From assembly GCF_016862555.1 (NCBI RefSeq), contig NZ_BONE01000005.1, forward strand, positions 62,001-126,000: DNA of 64,000 nt. Direction: 5' to 3'. Both the position numbers and the translations under genes were made by a program. Below, in pieces: positions 7,794 through 16,396 of this stretch; within the stretch, counting starts at the first letter, position 1, and every line of letters begins with the position of its first letter. Under the pieces are notes generated by a model, which was not told where the DNA came from, did no database searches, and was given only the letters and a program-made list of their open reading frames with translations. The stretch comes from Asanoa siamensis. GTDB taxonomy: Bacteria; Actinomycetota; Actinomycetes; Mycobacteriales; Micromonosporaceae.

Positions 7794-9512
7794 ATGAGCG
7801 AGACACCTCGGCGGGGTCCGACACGACGCGATCTGCTGCGCTCCGGCGCGCTCGCGGGCGCCGCGGCGGCCGCCGCACCCATGGCGGGCGCCGGCGCGGC
7901 CGCGGCACACGGCGGCGGCACGGCACCCGCGGGCGACCTGATCCTGACCAACGGCGAGATCCACACCATGGACCGGCGCGACCCGGTCGTCTCCGTCGTC
8001 GCGATCCGGGACGGCGAGATCGTCTACACCGGCGACAAGGAGAGCCACGCCCGCAAGGAGTTCACCGACCCGCCGCGGGCGATCGACCTGCGCGGGAAGA
8101 CGGCGGTCCCGGGCATCATCGACTGCCACAACCACATCGTGCTGATGGGCAACCGGCCCGGCTACCACACGCCTTTGGAAAACGCGTACTCCGTCGCCGA
8201 CGTCCAGTCGACGATCCGTGCGCGGACGCGGGTCGCGCCGGCCGGCGCGTTCGTCACCACCATCGGGGGCTTTCACTTCAATCAATTCGAAGAGCGTCGC
8301 CTACCGTCGCTGGCTGAACTCGACGCCGCGGCGCCGCACCACCCGGTCTACCTCTCGATCGGTTTCACCGGGCCGTCGGTGACCAACAGCCTCGGAAAGG
8401 CGTTCTTCGAGAGCGTGCCCGGGCCCGACGGTCCGGTGACGGTGGGTGCCGACGGTGCGATCGCGGCCGGGCAGCAGACCGGGCGGGCCACCCTCGCCCT
8501 GCGCCGCCAGCTCACGTTCGAGGACCGCAGGCGCGGCGCCCGCGACGCCATGCGCTACGCGGTGAGCCTCGGCGTGACCACCCACCTCGACCAGGGCGCC
8601 TTCCAGGCGGCCGACGCGCCGTCCGACGGAGCTGCCCACGAGGACAACTACCGCATGCACCTGCCGTTCCTGTCGGTGTTCGGCGACGGTGACGGCATCG
8701 TCCGCCTGCGGATCAACTTCCTCCACATGGACGCCGACCCGGCGAGCGTGGCGTTGGGCGAGCGGTTGCGCAACGCGTTCCCGTTCTTCGGCAACGACCT
8801 GGTCCGCACCGGCGGCATCGGCGAGTTCGTCGCGCCCGTGCCGAGCGACCCGATCACCAGCGGCTCCCCCGGCAACCTGCGCTGGCTGGAGGCCGCGCGC
8901 AAGGTGGCGCAGGCCCGCTGGCGGGCCGAGGTGCACTCACTGTCCACAACCGACTTCAAGGCCGAGATCGACGGGTTCGCGCTGATCAACGCGGAGTTCC
9001 CGATCACCGACCTGCGGTGGGTGGTCGGGCACGTGCCGTCGATCACCGAGGACTACGTCGACAAGCTCAAGGCGCTCGGCGGCGGCATCAACGTGACCGG
9101 CTTCCGCTACTTCGCGGGCACCCCCACCGCGGCGGGCCCGCCTTACAGAATGCTCGCCGACAACGGCATCCCGCTCGGCATGAGCTCCGACGGCATGCAG
9201 ATCGCGCCGATGAATCCATGGGTGCACGCCTACTACGCCACGACGGGCGTCAACGCGCTCGGCGTGGCCATCAACGGCAACCAACTGCTGACCCGACAGG
9301 AAGCTGTCGAGCTCTACACCCGGGCCAACGGCTGGTTCCTGGGCGGCGTCGACGAAGACCGGCTCGGCGTGCTCGCGCCCGGCCGCCTGGGCGACGTCGC
9401 CGTGCTCAACCGCGATTACTTCGACCGGCGGCGCGTCGGCGACGCCGATCTCAAGAAGATCAATTCCGTGTTGACCGTGCTCGGCGGGGTCGTCGTCCAC
9501 GACGCCCGCTAG
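7794..9512 (+). CDS. Tat-exported metal-dependent amidohydrolase, paralogue of the preceding gene
   Basis: 572 residues. The start has a textbook twin-arginine motif (TRRDLLRSGALAG). Metal motif is PGIIDCHNHI, followed by RWVVGHVP and GMSSDGMQIAPMNPW. The end, LGVLAPGRLGDVAVLNRDY, matches the YtcJ-like family. Colinear blocks shared with the upstream gene (for example the RLPSLAELDAA, NSLGKA(Y/F)FE and DAMRYA(A/V)S segments) show an old tandem duplication with substantial divergence, suggesting different substrates or specificities. GGAAGG lies upstream of the ATG. It ends 12 bp before the binding-protein gene and so belongs to the same operon. Confidence 0.9.
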   Translation: MSETPRRGPTRRDLLRSGALAGAAAAAAPMAGAGAAAAHGGGTAPAGDLILTNGEIHTMDRRDPVVSVVAIRDGEIVYTGDKESHARKEFTDPPRAIDLRGKTAVPGIIDCHNHIVLMGNRPGYHTPLENAYSVADVQSTIRARTRVAPAGAFVTTIGGFHFNQFEERRLPSLAELDAAAPHHPVYLSIGFTGPSVTNSLGKAFFESVPGPDGPVTVGADGAIAAGQQTGRATLALRRQLTFEDRRRGARDAMRYAVSLGVTTHLDQGAFQAADAPSDGAAHEDNYRMHLPFLSVFGDGDGIVRLRINFLHMDADPASVALGERLRNAFPFFGNDLVRTGGIGEFVAPVPSDPITSGSPGNLRWLEAARKVAQARWRAEVHSLSTTDFKAEIDGFALINAEFPITDLRWVVGHVPSITEDYVDKLKALGGGINVTGFRYFAGTPTAAGPPYRMLADNGIPLGMSSDGMQIAPMNPWVHAYYATTGVNALGVAINGNQLLTRQEAVELYTRANGWFLGGVDEDRLGVLAPGRLGDVAVLNRDYFDRRRVGDADLKKINSVLTVLGGVVVHDAR

Positions 9513-9524
9513 GGAGGAGCAACC

Positions 9525-10781
9525 GTGCGCAGGCGCGTGCTCGCGGCGTTCGCGGCGATCGTCATGGTCGCCTCGGGCGCGGCATGCAGCAGCAAACAGG
9601 AGTCCGGAGGCGGCGGCGCCACCGACCAGAGCCCCATCGTGGTCGGCTCGACGCTGTCCCTCACCGGTGCCTTCGCGGCCACCGGTCTCATCCACAAGAT
9701 CGCCGGCGAGCAGTTCGTCGAGCGGCTCAACGCCGCCGGCGGCCTGCTCGGCCGCAAGGTCGAGTGGACCATCCTCGACGACCAGTCCGACACCGCCAAG
9801 GTGGGGCCGCTCTACGAGCAGCTCATCACGCAGAACAAGGTCGACCTCATCATGGGGCCGTACGCGACCCCGAACATCCTCGCCGCGATGGCGGTGGCCG
9901 AGCGCCACGGTTACGTCCTGCCCCAGCACACCGCCGTGCTGGCACCGCAGCTCACCTACCCCTGCCAGTTCCCCGCCTGGTCGATCGGGCCCACGCCCAA
10001 CCAGTTCATCCCCAACCTGCTCTTCGACGCGGTGGCGACGCTGCCCACGCCGCCGAAGAAGGTCGCGGTGCTGACCAGCCAGAGCGGGTCGGCGGCGTTC
10101 GTCACCGACGGCCTAGGCGACGACAAGACCGGTGTGCTCACCGTCGCCAAGGAGCGCGGGCTCGACGTCGTGGTCGACCGGCACTACCCGCCGACCACCT
10201 CCGACTGGGCCGGCATGGCGGCCGAGGTCCGCGACGCCAAGCCCGACCTGGTGATCAGCAACAGCCTCGGCGTCGACACCGTCAACGCGCTCAACGCGAT
10301 GAAGCAACTCGGCTACACGCCGCCGCTGGTGTTCAGCCTGTTCCCCGCCCCCGGGCCGTTGCTGGGCCTCGGCCCGGCGAGCGAGGGCGCGCTGTCGGTG
10401 TCCATCTTCGAGCCCAACAAGGCCCTGGTCGACAAGGTCGGCGGCGACGCCCAGGCGATCGTCGACGAGTTCAAGACCAAGGCCACGGCCGCGAGCGTCG
10501 CGTTCCCCGTGTTCGAGACGCAGGCGGCGGCGAGCTGGAACGCGTGGGAGATCCTCGCGTCGGGCGTCAAGGCGGCGAACAGCGTCGACAACAAGGCGGT
10601 CTGCGACGCGCTGCACAGCAAGGGCGCCGACACCACGTTCAGCGGCCACCTCGCGTTCGACCAGAAGGTCAACAACTTCTGGCCGACGACGCTCGGCATC
10701 AAGCAGATCCAGAACGGCGAGTGGGTGATGGTCTGGCCGCAGGACCGCGCCGCCGCGCCCATCAAGGCACCGACCAGCTAA
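9525..10781 (+). CDS. ABC transporter substrate-binding lipoprotein (branched-chain amino acid/amide type)
   Basis: 418 residues with a signal peptide ending in SGAACSS, a lipobox-like cleavage site. The mature part has the Peripla_BP_6 hallmarks: IVVGSTLSLTGAFAATG at the N-terminus, GRKVEWTILDDQSD, and PYATPNILAAMAVAE. This family binds amino acids, urea, short amides or aromatic acids. The position directly after two exported amidohydrolases suggests it captures their product. The GTG start at 9525 follows GGGAGGAG. A strong hairpin separates it from the permease gene, as is usual where binding protein must be made in excess. Confidence 0.93.
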   Translation: MRRRVLAAFAAIVMVASGAACSSKQESGGGGATDQSPIVVGSTLSLTGAFAATGLIHKIAGEQFVERLNAAGGLLGRKVEWTILDDQSDTAKVGPLYEQLITQNKVDLIMGPYATPNILAAMAVAERHGYVLPQHTAVLAPQLTYPCQFPAWSIGPTPNQFIPNLLFDAVATLPTPPKKVAVLTSQSGSAAFVTDGLGDDKTGVLTVAKERGLDVVVDRHYPPTTSDWAGMAAEVRDAKPDLVISNSLGVDTVNALNAMKQLGYTPPLVFSLFPAPGPLLGLGPASEGALSVSIFEPNKALVDKVGGDAQAIVDEFKTKATAASVAFPVFETQAAASWNAWEILASGVKAANSVDNKAVCDALHSKGADTTFSGHLAFDQKVNNFWPTTLGIKQIQNGEWVMVWPQDRAAAPIKAPTS

Positions 10782-10793
10782 CGGTTCGCGTCC

Positions 10794-10819
10794 GCCCGTG
10801 CCGGTCTCCCGGCACGGGC
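10794..10819 (+). promoter_or_regulatory. Intercistronic hairpin between binding protein and permease genes
   Basis: A perfect 11-bp stem (10794-10804 with 10809-10819) around a TCTC tetraloop. No T-tract follows, so it is more likely an RNA-stabilising or attenuating element than a full terminator. It would protect the upstream binding-protein mRNA and lower expression of the transporter core genes. Confidence 0.6.
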
Positions 10820-10860
10820 GACGCGTCGGCTCGAGGAGGACACATGAGGGAGGCACCGGC

Positions 10861-11730
10861 ATGACTGCCGTCCAGGCGGCGCTCAGTGGGGCCCTGATCG
10901 GTGGGCTGTACGCCCTGATGGCGGCCGGCCTGTCGGTCACCTGGGGCGCCCTGCGGGTCATCAACCTGGCGCACTTCGGGCTGATCCTCGTGGGCGCCTA
11001 CCTCACCTACCAACTGACCACCGCCTGGGGCATCGACCCGGTGCTCACCCTGCTCGTCTCCGCGCCTGTCCTGTTCGTCGCCGGTGCCGCGCTGCAATGG
11101 GCGTACGACCGGCTGAACATCGTCGAGTTCAACTCGCTGCTGGTCAGCTTCGGCCTCCTGATGATCACGATCGAGCTGACCACACAGGTGTGGACCGCGG
11201 ACTTCCGGCACATCGACGCGGGCGAGAATCCTTACGGCACCAGCGCCGTACACCTCGGGTCGATCGCGCTGCCGATCTCGCGGCTGGTCGCGCTCGGCTT
11301 CGCCGTGCTGCTGATCGGCGGCGGGCACCTCGTGCTGGAGCGCACCTTCGCCGGCCGGGGCCTGCGGGCGTTCGCCCAGGACCGCACGGTCGCCGCCTCT
11401 TTCGGCATCGATCACCGCCGACTAGGGATGGTCGTGGGTGGGCTGGCCGGGGTCAGCGCCGCCGTCGCCGGGATGGTGTTCGCGCTGGGCAACACGATCG
11501 CGCCGGCGCACGCGTACGAGTGGTTCGGCACGGTCTTCGCCGTCGTCATCCTCGGCGGCATCGGCAACCTGCTGGGCTCGCTCTTCGCCGGCCTCGGCGT
11601 GGGCGCGTTCTCGGCCGTGGTCGCGGTGCTCTGGGACCCGAGCTACGAGCCGTTCGTGCTGTTCCTGGCCATCATCCTCGCACTGGTCCTGCGGCCGAAG
11701 GGCCTGTTCACCCGGAGGGCCGCCGCATGA
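10861..11730 (+). CDS. Branched-chain amino acid-type ABC transporter permease (LivH-like)
   Basis: 289 residues, hydrophobic throughout, with about eight membrane helices. The N-terminus (SGALIGGLYALMAAGLSVTWG) and the INLAHFGLILVGAYLTY segment are characteristic of LivH permeases. The ATG at 10861 is taken because GAGGGAGG lies 7-8 bp upstream and the family begins here. It overlaps the next gene by 4 bp (ATGA). It forms the translocation pore with the LivM half encoded next. Confidence 0.93.
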   Translation: MTAVQAALSGALIGGLYALMAAGLSVTWGALRVINLAHFGLILVGAYLTYQLTTAWGIDPVLTLLVSAPVLFVAGAALQWAYDRLNIVEFNSLLVSFGLLMITIELTTQVWTADFRHIDAGENPYGTSAVHLGSIALPISRLVALGFAVLLIGGGHLVLERTFAGRGLRAFAQDRTVAASFGIDHRRLGMVVGGLAGVSAAVAGMVFALGNTIAPAHAYEWFGTVFAVVILGGIGNLLGSLFAGLGVGAFSAVVAVLWDPSYEPFVLFLAIILALVLRPKGLFTRRAAA

Positions 11731-13706
11731 GTGTCCGAAAGGGACTGAGCATCCTGGCCGGGGTGGCCCTCGTGCTGGCGGTACTCGCCCACTTCAACAC
11801 GTCGCTCGGCATCGCGCCCTATCTGCTGGTGCTCGCCACGTCCGTGCTGTTCTGGGTCATCCAGGCGACGAGCTGGAACATCCTGTCCGGCTACGCCGGC
11901 TACTTCAGCTTCGGGCAGGCGGCCTACGTCGGGGTCGGCGCCTATTCGGTGGCCGTGCTGACCGGTCGCCACGACGTCGGCTATCCCGTCTCGATCCTGG
12001 TCGGCGGGCTGCTCGGCGCGCTGCTCGCGGCCGTCACGGGCGCGGTCGCGTTCCGGCTCGGGGCGCTGCGCGGCGAGATCTTCGCGCTGCTGACCCTGGC
12101 CGTGCCGTTCATCCTGGCCGCGTTCGTGCGGATCAACCGCGACATCGACGGCGGGCTCGGTACGACCCTGCCCCTGCCGGACTTCCCCGGCTGGGTCGGC
12201 GACTTCCAACACCTGATCTTCCTGCTCATGCTGCTGGTCGCCACCCTCGCGGTCGGCACCGCGCTCTGGGTGCAGGGTTCCCGCCTCGGTCGTGGGCTCA
12301 ACGCGATCCACGACAACGAGGACGCGGCGGAGGCGCTCGGCGTGCCGACGTTCCGCTACAAGATGCTCGCCATCGTGCTCAGCGGCGCGCTCGGCGGCCT
12401 CGGCGGCGCGCTGCTCGCGGTGCGCAACGGGGCCGTGCAGCCGGAGCTGGTGTTCACCCTCACCGTGCCGTTGTTCGTCATCGTGATGAGCGTGCTCGGC
12501 GGCCGGCGACACTGGGCCGGCCCGGTGGTCGGCGCCGCGTTCGTCACCGTCCTGCAGGACGAGCTGGCGGCGCAGGAGCTCGACCAGTGGGGCAACATCA
12601 TCCTCGGCGCCGTCCTGGTGCTGTTCGTGGTCGCCGCGCCCGACGGTCTGTTCGGCCGGCTGCGCGTCCGGCCGTGGCTCACGGTCGGCGTCTTCGTCCC
12701 GGTCCTTGTCGGGCTGCTGCTCAGCGGTCAGTACACGGAGCTGGACGCCATCCTGTACGCGATGGTGGCGGCCATCGTCGCCGCCCTGGTGGTCGACCGC
12801 CTCCGGCCGGCGCCGGGCGCGGTGTCTTCGCCGGCGGGGCATTTAGAGCCTTCGGCAGCGCCGACGGAGGGCGCCCGGCCCACGGAGCCGCCAGCGACCA
12901 GGCCCGCAGGCGCCGCACCGCTCGCCGACCTTCCGCAACCCGCCCCGCCGCCCGTGCCGCCCGTGGCGCAGTCGCCGCCTGGCGAATTGGTTTCGGTCGC
13001 CGGCGTCACCCGTGACTTCGGTGGTGTTCGGGCGCTGGACGACGTCTCCCTGTCGGTGTCCAGCGGTGAGATCGTCGGGCTCGTGGGCCCCAACGGGTCA
13101 GGCAAGACCACGCTGGTCAATCTGCTTTCCGGCGCCATGCCGCCGACCCGGGGCACGATCGCCATCGGCGGCCGGACAACCACAGGCCTCGCGCCGCACC
13201 GGGTGGCCCACACGGGCGTGGCACGGACCTACCAGATCCCGAAGCCGTTCGCCTCGATGACCGTGCGGGACAACGTCGCGATGGCCGTGATGTTCGGCCG
13301 CACGGGCGCGTCGTTGGCGTCGGCCCGGGAGGCCGCGGTGCGGCACCTCGCCACGGTCCGCCTGGAGCACCTGGCCGACGCGCTGCCGGACGCCCTCAAC
13401 CTGCACCAGCGCCAACTGCTGGAGATGGCCCGCGCGATCGCGGCCGAGCCGGTGGTGCTGCTGCTCGACGAGGCGCTGGCCGGCCTCAACCCGGCCGAGA
13501 TCGACGACGCGGTAGCGGTGATCCGCCGCATCCACGCCGCCGGCATCTCGATCATCATCGTCGAACACCTGCTCCGGGTGCTCAACCAGCTGGCCACCCG
13601 GATCGTCGTCCTCGACCGCGGCGTCCTGATCGCCGACGGCGAGCCGGCCACGGTCCTGCGCGACCCGGCCGTGGTCCGGGCCTACCTGGGGAGGCAACGT
13701 GCTTGA
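11727..13706 (+). CDS. Fused ABC permease-ATPase (LivM-LivG-like)
   Basis: 659 residues in one frame. Residues 1 to about 350 are a LivM permease (SWNILSGYAGYFSFGQAAYVGVGAY and several helices). About 356-418 is a Pro/Ala-rich linker. From about 420 to 659 it is a LivG ATPase with Walker A GPNGSGKTT, an LHQRQLLEMARAI signature region and Walker B VLLLDEALAGLNPAE. No stop or frameshift separates the parts. Permease-ATPase fusions of this class occur in some actinobacteria and ensure 1:1 stoichiometry. The LivG part has LHQRQ in place of the common LSxGxQ signature. The gene is translationally coupled to livH (ATGA) and to livF (8-bp overlap). Confidence 0.93.
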   Translation: MSVRKGLSILAGVALVLAVLAHFNTSLGIAPYLLVLATSVLFWVIQATSWNILSGYAGYFSFGQAAYVGVGAYSVAVLTGRHDVGYPVSILVGGLLGALLAAVTGAVAFRLGALRGEIFALLTLAVPFILAAFVRINRDIDGGLGTTLPLPDFPGWVGDFQHLIFLLMLLVATLAVGTALWVQGSRLGRGLNAIHDNEDAAEALGVPTFRYKMLAIVLSGALGGLGGALLAVRNGAVQPELVFTLTVPLFVIVMSVLGGRRHWAGPVVGAAFVTVLQDELAAQELDQWGNIILGAVLVLFVVAAPDGLFGRLRVRPWLTVGVFVPVLVGLLLSGQYTELDAILYAMVAAIVAALVVDRLRPAPGAVSSPAGHLEPSAAPTEGARPTEPPATRPAGAAPLADLPQPAPPPVPPVAQSPPGELVSVAGVTRDFGGVRALDDVSLSVSSGEIVGLVGPNGSGKTTLVNLLSGAMPPTRGTIAIGGRTTTGLAPHRVAHTGVARTYQIPKPFASMTVRDNVAMAVMFGRTGASLASAREAAVRHLATVRLEHLADALPDALNLHQRQLLEMARAIAAEPVVLLLDEALAGLNPAEIDDAVAVIRRIHAAGISIIIVEHLLRVLNQLATRIVVLDRGVLIADGEPATVLRDPAVVRAYLGRQRA

Positions 13707-14403
13707 GGTCCGCGGGGTCGACGCCCGCTACGGCGACGCCCAGGCGCTGTGGGGCGTGGACCTGGAGGTCGCGCCGGCGGAGACGGTCTGCATCGTGGGC
13801 CCGAACGGCGCGGGCAAGACCACGCTGGTCCAGACCATCGCGGGCCTGCACCGGGCCGCCGCCGGCACGATCACCGTCGACGGCGTCGACATCGCGGCGC
13901 TGCCCGGGCACCGGGTCTGCGACCACGGCGTGGCCACGGTCCCGGAGGGCCGCCGGGTCTTCGGCCACATGACGGTCCGCGACAACCTGCTGCTGGGCGC
14001 CTACCGCCCGAAGGCGCGCGCCGCGCACCGGGAGACGGAGGCGCAGGTCTACGACCTGTTCCCCCGCCTGAAGGAACGCGCACGACAACACGCGGGCAGC
14101 CTGTCGGGCGGCGAGCAACAGATGCTCGCGCTGGGCCGCGCCCTGATGGCGCTCCCCCGGCTGCTTCTGCTCGACGAGCCGTCGCTGGGCCTGGCGCCGG
14201 TGATCGTCGACGAGGTCTTCGACGCGATCGCCGCGGTCACCGCCACAGGCGTCGGCGTCCTGCTGGTGGAGCAGGACGTCGAACGCGCGCTGTCGGCGGC
14301 GAGCCGCGGCTACCTGCTCATCGAGGGCCGCATCGCGGCGGCGGGCCCGACCGCCGACCTCCGCGACCGCGCCGACGTCCGAGAACGGGTGCTCGGCATG
14401 TAG
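13699..14403 (+). CDS. Branched-chain amino acid-type ABC transporter ATP-binding protein (LivF-like)
   Basis: 234 residues, standard for LivF. It has Walker A GPNGAGKTT, signature LSGGEQQMLALGRALM, Walker B LLLLDEPSLGLAP, and the EGRRVFGHMTVRDNLLLGAY segment typical of LivF. The GTG start overlaps the fused permease-ATPase gene by 8 bp. It ends the rightward operon and is convergent with rsmB. Confidence 0.94.
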   Translation: MLEVRGVDARYGDAQALWGVDLEVAPAETVCIVGPNGAGKTTLVQTIAGLHRAAAGTITVDGVDIAALPGHRVCDHGVATVPEGRRVFGHMTVRDNLLLGAYRPKARAAHRETEAQVYDLFPRLKERARQHAGSLSGGEQQMLALGRALMALPRLLLLDEPSLGLAPVIVDEVFDAIAAVTATGVGVLLVEQDVERALSAASRGYLLIEGRIAAAGPTADLRDRADVRERVLGM

Positions 14404-14492
14404 CCGCCACAAGCACGAACATGACCCGACCGTGGTCGCCAGTTCGTGTCCCAGGGCACGCCCGCAATAGCCGGGCGGCGGTAGCCGCCCGC

Positions 14493-14617
14493 AGACGTTC
14501 CGCCCGGCGGCGTTCGTCCGCCCGGCGGCGTTCAGCCCCCCCAAGGCGTTCGAGCCGCCCGAGGCGCTCAACCCGCCCAGAGCGTTCGTCCGCAGGTCAA
14601 GCCCCCGGCGGCGTTCA
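14493..14617. repeat. Degenerate 18-bp tandem repeats between livF and rsmB
   Basis: About seven imperfect copies of an 18-bp unit centred on GGCGTTC(A/G) separated by CCGCCC-type stretches. They run through the convergent gap and into the rsmB stop codon. The array explains the open antisense frames seen here. Nothing else was recognised in the 211-bp gap. Confidence 0.7.
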
Positions 14618-16396
14618 GGCCGTGCGGCGGAGGACCGCCAGGAACATCGCGTCCGTGCCGTGGCGGTGCGGCCACAGTTGCACCGTCGGGCCTGTGCCCA
14701 AGCCCGGCATCCCCGCAGGCAGCAGGGGGCGGGCGTCGACGAAGTCGACCGGGATGTCGGCTCGGCGGGTGCCTTCGGTGACCGAGACGTGGGTCTCCAC
14801 CATGTGCGGGGAGCACGTCACGTAGCCGACCACCCCGCCCGGCCGGACAGCTCGCAGGGCCGCCGTCAGGAGTTCGCGTTGCAGGCGGGTCAGCGGCGGT
14901 AGGTCGCTGGGCTGGCGGCGCCAGCGGGACTCCGGGCGGCGGCGCAGGGCGCCCAGGCCTGTGCAGGGGGCGTCTACCAGCACGCGGTCGAAGCCTTGTT
15001 CCGGTAGGTCCGGGTCGCGGCCGACCGTGCGGCCGTCGGTGTTCAGGACCGTGGCCGGGAAGCCGGCTACCGCGCGGGTGACCAGTTCGGCGCGGTGGGG
15101 GGTCACCTCGACCGCCGTCAGGTGGGCGCCGCGTTGCGCCGCCAGGGCAGCCAGCAGGCCTGCCTTGCCGCCCGGGCCCGCGCACAGGTCCAGCCAGCGC
15201 GCGTCGTCGCCCTCGATCGGGGCGTCGGCCAGAGCCGTCGCCACCAGTTGGGAGCCCTCGTCCTGCACGTGTGCCCGGCCGTCGCGGATCGCGGCCAGGT
15301 CGCCGGGGGCGCCGCCCGCGAGGTACACCGCGTACGGCGAGAACGCGCCCGGTGTGCCGCCGACCTCTTCGGCCAGGTCCACCGCGTCGGCGCGGCCCGG
15401 GCGGACGCAGAGGTGCACCGCGGGCGCCTGGTTGTCCTCGATCAGCAGGCGGGCGGTGTCGTCGAGCGAGCCGCCGAGCGCCTCCTGGAAGGCCCGCACG
15501 ATCCACTGTGGATGACTGTATGAAAGCGACAGGTTGCCGACCGGGTCCTTCTCGTACGACGGCGCCAGCTGCTCCACCCAGGCGTCCGCGTCGCGGGTCG
15601 TGATCTCGCGCAGCACCGCGTTGGCGAAGCCGGTGGCGCCCGGCGCGACGATCCGCACGAGGTCCACAGTGGACGAGACCGCGGCGTGCGCCGGGACCCG
15701 CATGTAGAGGATCTGGTAGGCGCCCAGCCGCAGCGCGTCGCGGGCCGGCGGGTCGATCCGGTCGACCTCGCGGCCGGCCGCGACCGCGATCACCGCGTCG
15801 AGCGTGCCGAGCGAGCGCAGCGCCCCGTAGGTCAGCTCCGTCGCGAACGCCGCGTCCCGACCGCGGACGTCGCGGTCACGAAGGATGTTGGGCAGAACCA
15901 GGTTGGCGTACGCGTCGTCGCGGTGGACGGCGGCGACCGCCTCGTACGCGGCGAACCGCGCCGGGTCGACCGTCGGGCGACCACCCCGGCCGCCGGCCGG
16001 GCCCCGGCCACGCCCGCCATCGCCCCCACGGCGGGCACCGCCCCGGCCACCGTCGCGACCACGGAACCCGCCGCCACGACCGTCACCGCCCCGGCCCGCG
16101 TCACGACCACGGAAGCCGTCACCACCGCCGCTACGCCCGCGGTCGCCGTCCCGTCCGCGGAAGCCTTCACCGCGATCAGCCCTCGCGTCGCCGGTCTCAC
16201 GTTGCCCACGGAACACCGCACCACTCCCGCGGCCCTCGCCACGAAAGCCGTCCCGGCCAGAGAAGCCATCACCGCGACCGGCCTCGCGCCCGCCGTCGCC
16301 TCCGCGAACCGGGTCCGGACCGCGAAAGCCGTCGTCGCGGCCTCCGCGAACCGGGTCCGGACCGCGAAAGCCGTCGTCGCGTACGTCGGCCGTCAT
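14615..16396 (-). CDS. rsmB: 16S rRNA (cytosine-967-C5)-methyltransferase RsmB with a Gly/Arg-rich N-terminal extension
   Basis: 593 residues. Residues 1 to about 141 are an extension of Gly, Arg, Asp and Phe built on repeated DGFRG/GFRGRD units. From about 142 the normal protein follows: a NusB-like RNA-binding domain, then the SAM methyltransferase core with [14 protein letters not shown] (SAM loop), [19 protein letters not shown] (motif IV, PC) and [14 protein letters not shown] (motif VI catalytic TC). It methylates C967 of 16S rRNA in assembling small subunits. It overlaps fmt by 4 bp (ATGA), the conserved priA-def-fmt-rsmB order. The extension resembles RGG RNA-binding tails of helicases and may strengthen rRNA binding (inference). 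A 42-bp direct repeat at 16301-16384 encodes two [14 protein letters not shown] units. Confidence 0.95.
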   Translation of the reverse strand: MTADVRDDGFRGPDPVRGGRDDGFRGPDPVRGGDGGREAGRGDGFSGRDGFRGEGRGSGAVFRGQRETGDARADRGEGFRGRDGDRGRSGGGDGFRGRDAGRGGDGRGGGFRGRDGGRGGARRGGDGGRGRGPAGGRGGRPTVDPARFAAYEAVAAVHRDDAYANLVLPNILRDRDVRGRDAAFATELTYGALRSLGTLDAVIAVAAGREVDRIDPPARDALRLGAYQILYMRVPAHAAVSSTVDLVRIVAPGATGFANAVLREITTRDADAWVEQLAPSYEKDPVGNLSLSYSHPQWIVRAFQEALGGSLDDTARLLIEDNQAPAVHLCVRPGRADAVDLAEEVGGTPGAFSPYAVYLAGGAPGDLAAIRDGRAHVQDEGSQLVATALADAPIEGDDARWLDLCAGPGGKAGLLAALAAQRGAHLTAVEVTPHRAELVTRAVAGFPATVLNTDGRTVGRDPDLPEQGFDRVLVDAPCTGLGALRRRPESRWRRQPSDLPPLTRLQRELLTAALRAVRPGGVVGYVTCSPHMVETHVSVTEGTRRADIPVDFVDARPLLPAGMPGLGTGPTVQLWPHRHGTDAMFLAVLRRTA

